Source: Epiperipatus broadwayi
Lineage: Eukaryota; Onychophora; Udeonychophora; Euonychophora; Peripatidae
Assembly (NCBI GenBank): GCA_028023455.1
Contig: JAQFVV010012506.1
Location: 1,468,714-1,532,713, forward strand
Direction: 5' to 3'
DNA length: 64,000 nt
Numbering within the stretch: the first letter of the stretch is position 1; every line of letters begins with the position of its first letter. A program made the translations under genes and the position numbers. Below, one piece after another: positions 1 to 11,019 of this stretch. The notes under the pieces were generated by a model. That model was not told the DNA's origin and did not search any database. It saw only the letters and a list, made by a program, of their open reading frames with translations.

Positions 1-2
1 AT

Positions 3-1685
3 ACTGGATATATCTGTGACTTTCTCTTGTATACTGGAAAAGCAACAGCATACAATAAAACGCATGATGCACTTCCAGTAACTACTAAAAGTGTCCACCT
101 TATGCACAATTATTTGGGACAAGGGTACTGTGTGACTGTTGACAATTGGTATATGTCAATAGAGCTAATAGACATCCTTCTAAATAATGATACAGATATC
201 TATGGCACTGTCAATGTCAGAAGAAAGGGTCTGCCAGCTGAAATGATAAAGAGTAAGCTGAAACGAGGCACTATCCAAGCTTTTCAGTGTGGAAAGGTTA
301 TGGCCTTGAAATGGCAAGACAAAAAACCAGTCTGCCTTTTGAGTACTATTCATAATGCGCCATCCCAAATTGTAAGAATTAGAACTGGGGAAAATGTGGT
401 GAAACCGACTGTGGTGTGTGATTATAATAACACTATGGGCGGTGTTGATCGTTGTGATCAAGAGTTGTCTTTTTACCATACAACCAGGGCTTGTCAAAAG
501 AAATATTATAAAAAAATATTTCGACATTGATCAAGCGCTTTTGAATTCTTGTATTCTTTATAACAAATGTAAACCCATTCAAACTGAGCTTCTGGAATTC
601 AAAGCGCGGATCATTGAAGAGTCTTTTGAATTATATACGGACCCTGAGTTTAGAAATTCACGAGGAAGACCTTCTCTTGACCCTCCACCTATTAGGCTCA
701 CAGCTCGCAAGACAAAAAACCAGTCTGCCTTTAGAGTACCATTCATAATGCGTCATCCCAAACTGTAAGAATTAGAAGTGGGAAAAATGTGGTGAAACCG
801 ACTGTAGTGTGTGATTATAATAACACTATGGGTGTTGATCGTGATCAAGAGTTGTCTTTTTACCATACAACCAGGGCTCGTCAAAAGAAATATTATAAAA
901 AAATATTTCGACACTTCATTGATCAAGCGCTTTTGAATTCTTGTATTCTTTATAACAAATGTAAACCCATTCAAACTGAGCTTCTGGAATTCAAAGCGCG
1001 GATCATTGAAGAGTCTTTTGAATTATATACAGACCCTGAGTTTAGAAATTCACGAGGAAGACCTTCTCTTGACCCTCCACCTATTAGGCTCACAGCTCGC
1101 AAGACAAAAAACCAGTCTGCCTTTAGAGTACCATTCATAATGCGTCATCCCAAACTGTAAGAATTAGAAGTGGGAAAAATGTGGTGAAACCGACTGTAGT
1201 GTGTGATTATAATAACACTATGGGTGTTGATCGTGATCAAGAGTTGTCTTTTTACCATACAACCAGGGCTCGTCAAAAGAAATATTATAAAAAAATATTT
1301 CGACACTTCATTGATCAAGCGCTTTTGAATTCTTGTATTCTTTATAACAAATGTAAACCCATTCAAACTGAGCTTCTGGAATTCAAAGCGCGGATCATTG
1401 AAGAGTCTTTTGAATTATATACGGACCCTGAGTTTAGAAATTCACGAGGTAGACCTTCTCTTGACCCTCCCCCTATTAGGCTCACAGCTCGCCACTTTCC
1501 ACGTCTTCTTCCACCTAATCCTATAAAAAAAGTCACCTTGCAGAGTCTGCAAAGTTTGTTCAACAAGGAAAGACTGTAATGGAAAAGGTATCCGGAGAGA
1601 GTCCAGATATTGGTGTGAACAGTGCAAGATTGGGCTGGGTGTGGATCCTTGTTTTGAAATTTTTCGCACAGAGAAGAATTACTAA
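3..1685 (+). pseudogene. piggyBac-type transposase (DDE_Tnp_1_7), 5'-incomplete, frameshifted
   Basis: C-terminal half of a piggyBac-family cut-and-paste transposase; the N-terminal part lies left of the window. The frame opens at base 3 with GYICDFLLYTGKAT. It continues through VDNWYMS (region of a catalytic Asp in the family) and YNNTMGGVDRCDQ, the family's signature block near the last catalytic Asp. A 392-bp segment is then present three times in tandem, so the reading frame is repeatedly broken; copies 2 and 3 have lost two codons, giving MGVDRDQ. After copy 3 the protein runs on as HFPRLLPPNPIKK, shifts frame near 1560, and finishes with a cysteine-rich tail RYWCEQCKIGLG then DPCFEIF, ending at TAA 1683-1685. 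That tail matches the family's C-terminal zinc-binding end. As it stands it cannot encode a full transposase in one frame. Family identity is secure from the motifs; inactivity is inferred from the frame breaks. Confidence 0.93.
318..1492 (+). repeat. Tandem triplication (about 392 bp) inside the piggyBac ORF
   Basis: Three head-to-tail copies begin with the same motif GACAAAAAACCAGTCTGCC at 318, 711 and 1103 (spacings 393 and 392). Each runs to CAGCTCGC, where copies 1 and 2 are joined to the next copy as GCTCGC-AAGACAAAA. Copy 3 instead continues into unique sequence CACTTTCC at 1493. Copies 2 and 3 are nearly identical and share two 3-bp deletions relative to copy 1. Copy 1 alone carries a 5-bp deletion near 527. 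The duplicated part covers the MGGVDR block through the conserved GRPSLDPPPIR segment. Because 392 is not a multiple of three, each junction shifts the frame. Confidence 0.97.
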
Positions 1686-1687
1686 AG

Positions 1688-1901
1688 GTATGTATTGTTC
1701 CCATTTATGAATTTTATAAGTATATATATATAAATTTGTTCCAACTGCTTGATAAACTATTTCAGGGTTAGGTGGACAGAAGAATGGATATAGTAAATCA
1801 TCAAACAACTATATTTACTATAAAGGTAGGTATTGCTTACACTTAGTAAATTTATAGAAATATATTTTGATATTTGTAACTTTGTCTATTTTACATTTTA
1901 G
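1688..1901 (+). other. Two intron-like segments after the piggyBac stop codon
   Basis: Just after the stop, AAAG|GTATGTATTG (GT at 1688-1689) is followed 78 bp later by CTATTTCAG| (AG ends at 1765). A 60-base exon-like segment (1766-1825) ends TAAAG|GTAGGTATTGC (GT at 1826-1827) and the next acceptor is ACATTTTAG| (ends 1901), giving 76 bp. The two segments resemble each other over their length (GTATGTATTG/GTAGGTATTG starts, matching middles), so one looks like a duplicate of the other. Both have good donor and acceptor consensus. Splicing is inferred and not shown. Confidence 0.5.
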
Positions 1902-1980
1902 GTGTGACGAGCCCAGTGAGCAATTACTTCTGATATCATCAGTGTGACAAGCCCAGTAAATAATTACTTCTGACATCATT
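1902..1980 (+). repeat. 40-bp direct duplication in piggyBac 3' region
   Basis: GTGTGACGAGCCCAGTGAGC at 1902 is repeated as GTGTGACAAGCCCAGTAAAT at 1942. Each is followed by AATTACTTCTGAYATCAT, a tandem pair with exactly 40-bp spacing. Confidence 0.85.
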
Positions 1981-2039
1981 TCTTCATGTTTTCTATGTTG
2001 TCAGGTAGTATTTAGTCATTGTATTTTATTATAAAATTT

Positions 2040-2495
2040 ATAACAACAATTGTTTGATAACCATTCCAAGTTTGAATCCTCACAATGTTTCTATAAAAAT
2101 TTTGTAAAATTAATCACTTCTATCACTATTTTCATAAGAACTTTGAATATAGACATTGAAAATTTTATACAAACAATTGTTTTTATATCTATTATAATGT
2201 TGACATAAACTTTACCAAGTTTGAACCCTAAATATATAAGGAACATTGTATCATAATATGTTTATAATATATACATGTTGAATTGTATTGTAAAATGCAT
2301 AAAAACAATTTTTACAAAATATTAGAACATTATAAAAAGTCTAATAAAAATGTTTGATTTGAACAGTTCCAAGTTCAAACCCCTATAATTTTTTATAAAG
2401 TTTTTGTTAGATTTATTACTTTTATAACTATTTTTATAAGTATTTTGAATTTAGAGTTTCTAAATTTCACAAAAATTGTTTTTCATAATTGTAAA
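2040..2495 (+). repeat. Three diverged ~150-bp tandem units
   Basis: The core CCAAGTTTGAAYCCT (CCAAGTTCAAACCCC in the third) recurs near 2067, 2216 and 2369. It is preceded by AACAATTGTTT-like sequence and followed by AT-rich segments with ATTTTTATAAG and TTTTGAAT. The spacing of about 147-153 bp suggests an old tandem expansion within the 3' region of the piggyBac element. Confidence 0.6.
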
Positions 2496-2682
2496 ACTAC
2501 TGTTTTATATAAGTATTCCTGATAAAATGGGCAATTATGTATGTTTTCTAGTGACACATATAAGTGACAAAATATTTTGTCAAAAAAAAAATCAACCACT
2601 TTTTTTTTTGAGGGTAAATGTTTTATAAAAAAAAATATATAAAAAAAATGTACAATTTTGGCCACTTTTTTGAAAAAAAAAT

Positions 2683-2701
2683 TAAACTATGAAAAGGTTA
2701 A
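2683..2701 (+). mobile_element. Probable 3' terminus of the piggyBac element with TTAA site
   Basis: The sequence ACTATGAAAAGG runs directly into TTAA (2698-2701). Read on the minus strand this is TTAACCTTTTCATAGT. piggyBac elements insert at TTAA and have terminal repeats that commonly start CCY-T-rich, so this is the best candidate right end. The left end lies outside the window, so the terminal repeat cannot be matched here. Confidence 0.55.
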
Positions 2702-5200
2702 AGAGACTGACAATAGCTAGAAATTTGTTTGGTTTTCCAAACGGCACCACTAGAGTTCCAGCTCACTATAACCTTACTCACCCAGATCAAGTTATGCCAG
2801 ACATAGCTCAGGAAACATGAGATTCCCATGAATAAATTCACTAATTGATGAATGATTCAAAATGAAACTGACAACATGTTAGTTTTATGTAACAACAATT
2901 TATCTAACAGTACTTTGGCTAAAAAAATCCTTCAAAAAGTCCATTAACAGTTCAGCTTCCATGGATTAATTAGTCTATTCAATTGATAACTTCTCTGATG
3001 CTTAATTCCCTTGCTGATACCTATACAGTGTTCATCATTGATATAATAGGTGTCTCCATATACCTAACCATCTTTGCAAAAGCTAATTTCATATTTTAGG
3101 CAGCACTTGGCCAATAATCCCTTTCAACTGGCATTCATATAACAGGGATTTACATATCCATGTGTGCATCACATATACTTCCCTGAACAATCCAAAGTTT
3201 AGATTATCATTCTATGAGTTTAATTCTATTTGTATGCACATGGGTCGTAAATATGGCAGTATACTCGTAGGCCAGCTCAATTTATATTTGAATCAATCCT
3301 TTTCATTCATTATTTAGTAGTCCATAATTATATTTGAATGTATTCATGTGTACAATTATGTATACAGATGTACATCCTTTTTTGTACACGAACTCACATA
3401 TATAGAGTATTAATCTGTTCTCGATTAAACATTTGCAATGTATACATATATCGGGATATGTCCCTTAAATTAATCCTCACATATATAAAATATTTCTTTA
3501 GCAATTGCAATTTAACAACTTTATGCATATTATTTTATCTTCTTCATTCTAATAGCATTTGTAGTAATTACATTATTCTCTCAATAAAAGATTAACTCGG
3601 TTTATAACTGTTTCATAGAAACACTGAGTTTTATCCATTATGACATCTGTCTCTTTTAACTTTGATTTGATTTCACCATTTCGTCTAAGTAATAAAAAAC
3701 TTTATACCTGCGTTTCACTTTACCTTTTCGAAACACTTTCTTACTGCATTTGTGTAAATATTATTAAATACTTCACATGTCAAAATAACTTTCATATAAT
3801 AACGAATATGCATAAATATTGGTAAATTCTTACATCATAGCATACTTACATCAACCTTAATAAACCTGTTTTAATAACTATCTAGAGTTTTATTACCTTT
3901 TTAAATCTCCGTAATGGTTTTCAAGTTGATGTTAGAGATGAATGGTACAATCTCCCATTAAAAGAGGGATTGGTCTTTAGAGCTGAATGGTTTACATATG
4001 GGTACTTAGGCTTATTTCTTCATCTTCACGTCCTCTTCCATGGTATGGAAAGGAGATTGAGCTATTCTTTACTAGCCAGACATTTTAGTTTACCATACAA
4101 ATAAGCTCTTTCTTCATATTGCAGTTTATTGTAACCTTGGGTTTCTCTTTAAAAGCTGCACTTCTTTAATTACGGGCCATGATAGCTCCAAACTTAGTTG
4201 GTCTGATTATTTAAACTTCTTCGCTGTAGAATGAATAATTAAATACTGAACTGCTATTTAGTGCAAAGCAATTGTTACAATCAATCAACTGCAACTGCCG
4301 GGAATTGATCAATTACTCTCTTTATATACTCCTATTTTCCACTGGTGTTTTTCAATACCCTCTTTGATCTCACGCATGCTGACCAACATGTTTACAAAAA
4401 CATGTTTACTTCCTTTGCCAAAGGCAAGAGAGTAACGCTATCATTCTTGATTAACTAATTACAACATTTCTGTTCTTTAATTTGGAAAACATTCAGCTTT
4501 AACAAATAAACACATTACATCGAAAACATTTTAATTTGAAACCGCAAATTTTTTAATACCAAAGATTTATTTAATTTTTATCTGTAGATTTTAAATATTA
4601 ATTTTTCCTTTTCTTTGTCAAAGAATTTGACTTCACACATCTTGTTTTATAACGTGAATGAAAAAAAGATTCTAAATCACCGTCAATTATTTATTATTTC
4701 TAAATTTCATTCACTGAAACAGTGTCAGCTTTTATTTTAATTTAAATGATTTCAAAATGAAGGAAAAAACTTCAGCATATATATGAAACAATGTGTCTGT
4801 TTCAATATAGATGATATATATTTGAGATAAAAACTTAGCATTATATTCAAGTATAAAATAGTAAAATATGAAATATAAATTTATAAGAAAGAATTATATA
4901 ATAATATATATTATTAGTAATAAGGTTATAAATGATATGAATCACTAAAGTTAAATTATATAAATAAAAAGAAAGCATTATAACAATTATAAATATGGCT
5001 AGTTTAAATAATAAGTAATAGAGGAAGCTACAATATAAAATAACTATTTTTTTTTTTTAAAAAATCATTTTGGGAGGGAGGTTTATAAATGGAAATAGAA
5101 GTGGTAAGTTAAAAAAAGAATTATAATATTTATCATTTTTAGCTGCAAAATAAAAATATAAATATTATTAGTAACAGAAAAATGGTACTCATCTTTTAGC
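2702..5200. other. Non-coding AT-rich DNA; one TATA-containing block
   Basis: No credible coding region; the short open frames here lack recognisable domains and have AT-driven composition. The 3930-4440 part is less AT-rich and contains a minus-strand TATA box (GTATATAAAGAG, 4317-4328). About 30 bases downstream on that strand is CCGGCAGTTGCAGTTGATTG. This resembles the blocks at 8.2 and 25.6 kb and may be a relic of a retrotransposon LTR. Confidence 0.35.
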
Positions 5201-5204
5201 TAAA

Positions 5205-5370
5205 GACGCTGCTCTATGGCGTGGTTTTCGCGCCAAAACACATAAAAATGCTGTTTCTGCGGCCGACACGTTCGAACCCGCGTTTTCTATAATACAACTT
5301 TTTTGTTGTGCTACAGAATGCAGGCTGCTATGTCACGTCGCAGTACAGCATGTATGTCGCATAGCAGCAA
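5205..5370 (-). repeat. CpG-richer island with T-arm-like box B and a palindrome
   Basis: On the minus strand GCGGGTTCGAACGTGTC forms a tRNA T-arm-like hairpin (RNA polymerase III box B type), around 5265-5283. Nearby, 5327-5369 is a near-perfect inverted repeat with arms CTGCTATG...CATAGCAG. I could not place a convincing box A, so a tRNA-derived SINE fragment is only one possibility. Confidence 0.3.
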
Positions 5371-5888
5371 ATACATTTTCCGAATTCGCACAATTTATAA
5401 AATAAATACGGCTTGATGAGAGTTTGTATTTGAATTGTATTGAATGTTGTTTTCATTGGATTTTTTTTTTATTTTAAACTATTGAACTGTTCAGATTTTT
5501 TAAAGCAATAATTACAAGACTTTTTACAATGTACTGTATTGAACTTTTATTTGGGAAAATGTTAAATATCTATGTTTTTATTGAGTTGCAATTAGGTAAC
5601 GTGTCAAGTAACGTACTAATAGTAACATTCCACGTGACAAAAAAGATTCTACCATCTGTATATTTTTGAAGTAAAAAAGAGCGGTACGAAAAAAATATCC
5701 AGTAAAAAAAGTCCAAATATACAGGTTTTTTTGTAAATTTCATAAAAAGCAAATATTATGAACATGTTTAATAAGTAAAAACATTTGTATGTGTTTATTG
5801 TTGTTTAAAAAAGTTTGAGTTTCTTTCTTTTGTCCGAGTATGGTTATGATTTTGAATTTTTTTATTTTAGCATTACAAACAACAGAAC

Positions 5889-5952
5889 ACTAACCCTAAA
5901 ACTAACCCTAAACCTAAAACTAACCCTAAACCTAACCCTAAATCTAACTAAC
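5889..5952 (+). repeat. Interstitial telomere-like repeats (CCCTAA-related)
   Basis: About 64 bases of CTAACCCTAAA, CCTAAA and CCTAACCCTAAA units, i.e. mixed CCCTAA/CCCTAAA motifs with ACTAA and ACCTAAA spacers. This is an irregular array, not a clean hexamer run. It may be a healed-break or interstitial telomeric sequence, or a minisatellite that happens to resemble one. Confidence 0.75.
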
Positions 5953-6007
5953 TACTTTTACTTTTATTATGATTATTATTTTTTAGTTAAACAACAACAA
6001 AAAAAGT

Positions 6008-6120
6008 CGTAACACAAGTAAAAAATTATCCAATAGAAAATTGATAAAAAAAAAAGCCGTAACACAAGTAAAAAAATATCCGATAGAAAATTGATAAAAA
6101 AAAAAAGCCGTAACACAATT
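6008..6120 (+). repeat. 50-51 bp tandem repeat, about 2.3 copies
   Basis: Copies begin CGTAACACAAG at 6008 and 6058 and CGTAACACAA at 6109. Each contains a TATCCRATAGAAAATTGAT segment and an A-run ending AAAGCC. The first two copies differ at only a few positions. Confidence 0.95.
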
Positions 6121-9010
6121 TAAAAAGTATATGGTATAAAAAACACGAATCAAATTGTAATTTGTTGATTTTATTTTACATTTATTATAATCATTTAAAT
6201 TGTATACGTTAATAAAAAATATTTAAAAAAGACAATTTTGTTTTGTTTTTATTTTCGCATTACAAAAAAGCACAGAAAAATTATTAAAATCAACGGCCTG
6301 TGAATGTTCATATTTTAGTTTTAGCGTGAAAATGGCACCATCTAACAGCATCTTTACCTACAAGACAAGCACCAGAAAAATGAATAAGAAAATAACTGAT
6401 GTTATATATGATTAAAAAAATTAAAAAGAATTTTAGTAAATGAATTAATGTTGAATTAGAAAATATATAAAAATAAAATAATAAGTATTTTATTGATTTG
6501 GGGTTAATAAAATTAGTTTTAATTTATAAGGGATAGTAATAATTAGAGAATTATTAAAAAAAGGAATAATATATTTAAATTAATAGTTATTCATGAATAT
6601 ATATATATACAGACAGGAAAACATTTATATACTCTTTTTATATTTCAATTTAATGTTGTATATTTTATATAATCTAGATTATTTTATTTGATTTTAATTC
6701 CATTATATCATAAATTTAGTTTAGTTTTATTATGTTTTGTCATATTTTATTATATTATATTTTGTCATATTTTATTTTGTGACTTTTAAATGCTTTTATT
6801 GAAATTGACAAATCTATTTGTTTAATTAATTAGAGAGCAGTATAAAGATTTTTTTTTCTTTCAATTAATAATTTTTTTTTAACATTTTAAAATTGATATT
6901 TAATATATTCAAGTTCAATATAACTTGTTGAAATTTTGTATGTGTTTAACATGTCTATTATATACACATTATGTACACATACTAAATATGATATATGCAT
7001 AAGGTATATATATTTTAATTTATAGCCGAATATATATATTGTACCAGTTAGTGGGTTTATACGAGAGCAAGATCACTTACGGGGGAGAAAACAAAACATA
7101 TCTACTTTAACTCTTTAAATAAAATGTTATGAAATATATTTGTAAACTTTTATACAAAAATATGAGACAATTTATTCTTAATATATTTGATCTTCACCTG
7201 ATGCAATGTACTTATTGCTACAACCATGGCCCCTTAGGCAGAGAAGAGAGTACTCAAAGAGCACCTGTATCCAAGCCAGCAGATATATCTGTAAAATATA
7301 TCTAACTGACCACATATGAAGGAAACCGATTTCTTCTCAACTGTTGAATTCCACACCTATCATTCAAAGCACTTTTTTGTTTCGGAGTAAACCCTGGGTG
7401 CCAGTCAGCTACAAAAACCAATGTGTTTTGAATGATGGCCAACTAATTCAATGCCTAAACATCCCATAACTGGCTCAGTCACTTATAATACAATAACCAA
7501 TTATTGCTTTAACTAGTGGTAAAGAATTGACTGACAAATTTAAGCTTAATGATAATTTATTTTAAATACACATTTATTATTCTGTTTTAAATACTTTATG
7601 AGCTTAATTAATTTAGACAATGATAATTATATATACTGACTATGCACACACTGCATTCATATAATAAACTATAAGATAACAAGCATTAAATAATATATGG
7701 CATTAAAATACACAGGAAATCAATATAATACAACAAAGAATATTCACATATATGGCATTTCAAAAACACGCACATCAATAGTTCTTTTATGCATGCTTTA
7801 GAGTTCATTATTAATTGACTCCGGAAGGCTTCAAATTATTGCAATGGCTACTTTACTTAGAAATGGAAATAAGAAAAATGTCATTTGTTACCTAGGATTT
7901 GAACGAGGACTTCTTGCTGGTTGTTATTTTATGTGAAAATGTTTCCAGCTGGCTGGATTCGGGGTTTTATTGAGGAGGTTTAATGCTTATTATTCAGTGG
8001 CACTATTCTTGGGGACAGTTAAACATTCCTGGTGATTTTTCAAGTTGTTAGAAAGGCATCACTTTACCGGGTAAATTGCTGATCTTAATAAACTAAGGGC
8101 TAAAGCAAGGTCGTATGTTCCTAAAAGCTGCTCAGCACTGCATGGTCTCTGGTTCTGGATACATAATAGATTGACTGAATGATTGATTGTAATCTGAACT
8201 GAACTGTTATCTGAACTACTTTATGATCTCAATTGTAATCTCAACTAACTGTCCGGTGAAAAAACTGGACTATTTATTAGGATGACTTGTTGTCATTTTG
8301 GTATCCGCCAGCTATCTCTGTTGTTGAAATTCCACCACTGTTTTCGAACACATTCTTTAGATAAGCTTTTAATTACATGTTTTCATTTAGTAGCCATCGC
8401 AAACTTGTTGTCTTTGTGGATTTTTAATTAGGAGCCATAGCACGTTTTGTTTTTACATTTTAACTTCTATATCATTTTTTAATATTTACCATGCATGTAC
8501 TTATTCACATTTTGCTTATACTTAAAATAAATTTGTCATTTACACACATATATATATCTCTTTCTAATAAACTCATTATTTAGTTTTAAGATTACCTTTT
8601 TTTTTCAAATTGAATGAAAAAAGAGATATTTCTATTTCATGTAAAGATTTATATTTTAAGCTTTTCTTTTAAGTTATACTTCCTACCCCCTTCTAATTAA
8701 TTGATTTTTAATTAACAAACTGTTTTTAAAAAATACTCTTTAAACTTTTAACCATTTCTTTGAACGAGAGGTTTTTATTTCGATCATTTTTAGACAAAAT
8801 TATTATACTGCAATACTTTATTATTTATTTATTAAGCCTTACGTTATTTATGATAATTTTATTTTAATAATTCTAGACAAAATTATGTGTATACAGATAA
8901 GATATCGGTACATTATATATACACATCAATTATAAGTGTCCAATCAATTTAAAGTACAATATAGTTTTACATTTTCATATACTATGCCAATACTAAAAAC
9001 AAAATAAAAC
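6121..9010. other. Non-coding DNA with an LTR-like block at 7.2-8.4 kb
   Basis: 6121-7190 is AT-rich with no recognisable feature. 7195-8400 is of higher complexity. On the minus strand it has a TATA-like CTAATAAATAGTCC (8267-8280). This is followed by short reiterated motifs (GATTACAATTGAGATC, CAGATAACAGTTCAG; 8172-8255) and, further on, a tRNA box-B-like TCGTTCAAATCC near 7898-7909. The order promoter, reiterated R-like region and downstream sequence would suit an LTR, but I could not find matching repeat ends or coding remnants. Confidence 0.25.
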
Positions 9011-9017
9011 AAAATTA

Positions 9018-9290
9018 ATATTAAATACTTTTATTGACATGCACTGAAAAAAAAAAAAAAAATTGTTTCTTCAACCACAATTGGGGTTTATAGATTTGAT
9101 ATAAAAGCATAGGTGAGTCCAGAAATTATGTCAATCCTTATTTTTTATAATAAGGGACTGACTTAATTAATTTCTGGATCCCCCTCCCCCACCATACCAT
9201 TATTTGAAGTTAAATCTAAAAATTCCAATTGTGGTTGAAGAAGCAATTTTTTTTTTTTAATCCTTGGTCAATAAAAGCATTTAATATATA
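9018..9290. mobile_element. Fold-back (MITE-like) element, copy 1
   Basis: A long imperfect palindrome. The outer ends are ATATTAAATACTTTTATTGA (from 9018) and TCAATAAAAGCATTTAATAT (to about 9287). The next inner arms are ATTGTTTCTTCAACCACAAT (about 9062) and ATTGTGGTTGAAGAAGCAAT (about 9228). The innermost arms are AGTCCAGAAATTA and TAATTTCTGG. There is no coding capacity. The same family recurs at 18.85-19.13 kb, which supports a mobile origin as a non-autonomous DNA transposon. Confidence 0.8.
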
Positions 9291-9389
9291 AAAAAAAGAT
9301 CTCTATTATTTTTTTATTTTTTAAATTTTATTTACATTTTTTATTTGTTTTTATTGCATTGTTATTTATTATATTTTATTTGTCATTAT

Positions 9390-9470
9390 ATCATAGCTCT
9401 GAGGAAAACTGCAGCTCAATCGAAATATACATTTTTTTTAGCTAAAAAATGTTTGAAGTGGTCAAATTGT
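9390..9470 (+). repeat. Possible 3' end motif of a Penelope-like or LINE element
   Basis: CTCTGAGGAAAACTGCAGCT followed by CAATCGAAATATACAT resembles the GAGGAAGTCTGC...GAAA type motif lying 3' of the GIY-YIG ORF at 49.8 kb. Motif resemblance only; no coding remnant of such an element was seen immediately upstream. Confidence 0.25.
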
Positions 9471-10419
9471 ATTTATGAATATATTTTCAAATTTTTTAAA
9501 TAAGTTTTTAAATATTGTAGTTTATAATTCATTAATAAATTAATTTTGTTCTTTAGTTTATAGAAATCATGATATGGCAATTAAAACATTCAAAGTTAAA
9601 AAATTTGCATTAGAATAAACAAGAATATTTTATTGTATCAAGTGATTGATAATAAGACTGAAAGTAATTTTAAGACAATAAATGAGTATGATATAACTGT
9701 AAAGTGTTAACTAAGACATCCGAGTAATTAATATATATATATTATAATAAACAAAACAAAAAGCAGAGCAAATGCACATATATTATAATGTTAGTTGAGG
9801 ATTTGTAATTTGAACTAAATAAAATATTAGTGGAAGTTACCATAGTATGATCATGCTCCATATAACAAATTAATGTTATAAATATGTAGACTTTAAAGAT
9901 AACAAACTCTTAGCAATGCTACAATCATCATTACATAACTCAAAATTGGGACACAATTGCTAATTTCCTGGTTAGCAAAAAGCTCTGACAAATAAGTATA
10001 TGCAATTATAAGATACACAAATACCTAATCTACTATTTACATAAATTTATTATAATTTAAAAACAATGATTAAGTTTTATTAATTAAAGACAGGTCTGGA
10101 AAAAAATATTCTACTACTGCATTATCATATCCCATTCAGATATAATTATAAATTATATGCAAATATTAAAAAATCAAGTGTAATAATGTAGTTTAATTAC
10201 ATATCTATCAGCTTTAAATATATATATGTCAAGCTCAATCTATATTTGTTTTCAAATATTAAAGAAAAGTATTTCAATTACTTTTATTAATTTGTCTTTA
10301 ACATATATACTCAAATAATTATTAATATATAATTCTTTTGCACACTTGCAATTATTTAGAAAGAAAATTTACGAATACTGATTATTAATTAAGGTTTAGG
10401 TTTGTGTAATTAGAAAGTG
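9471..10419. other. AT-rich DNA, nothing recognised
   Basis: Low-complexity A/T-rich sequence without credible coding or structural features. Confidence 0.5.
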
Positions 10420-10985
10420 GAGACAATTTAAAAAGGAGACATATACTGTACTACAAAAGCAAAAATATTGGAAGCATAAGTGGAGTAGGATTCATTATAA
10501 ATAAGAAGTAGAACAACAACATTGTGGAGATTGAAGATGTATTAAATAGTCACAAGATTAGTTATTCAACTTAAATGAAGTTATCAAATGAAGACAGTTC
10601 AGATTTATGTCATAACAAGTTCTCATAGTGAGGAAGTAGAGGATTTTTTATATGGATATACAAAAGATTTTTGATCAGCCCAAACAATATTTTAATGTTG
10701 CCATGGAAGACTTTGATCTTAGATCTGGTAAATGACTGAAAGATGAAAATATTGTGGGTAAATTTGGTTATGGCAATAAAAATAAAAGGGCACTGACTTC
10801 TGGAGTTAGCAGAAAAATAATAATTTTATATTATGAATTCTTTCTTTGAGAAAATGCTAAATGAACATGGACATGAAAACATCCAAATAATGGTACAGCT
10901 AAATTGGAATATATTTGATTAATAAAAAATATGTATATCAAGATTGTAAAGTTCTCAATAAATTCAACACAAGAAGTGATCATCA
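10420..10985 (+). pseudogene. RTE-type LINE fragment: apurinic-type endonuclease domain
   Basis: A decayed 5' part of an RTE-like LINE. Across shifting frames one can read GSISGVGFIINKK then a stop, NNIVEIEDV, VIQVYV-like sequence, and later IVGKFGYGN and a DCKVLNKFNTRSDHH end. These align block by block with the endonuclease of the minus-strand copy at 21 kb (GVGFIINKKWNNNIVEIDG) and the copy at 28 kb. The endonuclease nicks target DNA to prime reverse transcription. This fragment ends before any RT domain and directly abuts the gypsy remnant. Stops and indels show it is dead. Confidence 0.82.
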
Positions 10986-11019
10986 CTTGTATAATCATGT
11001 AGTTATGAACCCAGTTCAG

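Noticed and set aside
180-1808. Minus-strand frames opposite the piggyBac ORF
   Set aside because: Antisense shadows of the transposase and its tandem copies.
3338-3825. Two open frames of 85 and 61 codons
   Set aside because: Phe/Ile/Tyr-rich, low complexity and no domain; expected by chance at this base composition.
5889-6120. CRISPR-like array
   Set aside because: Telomere-like and minisatellite repeats without spacers; the window is eukaryotic nuclear DNA.
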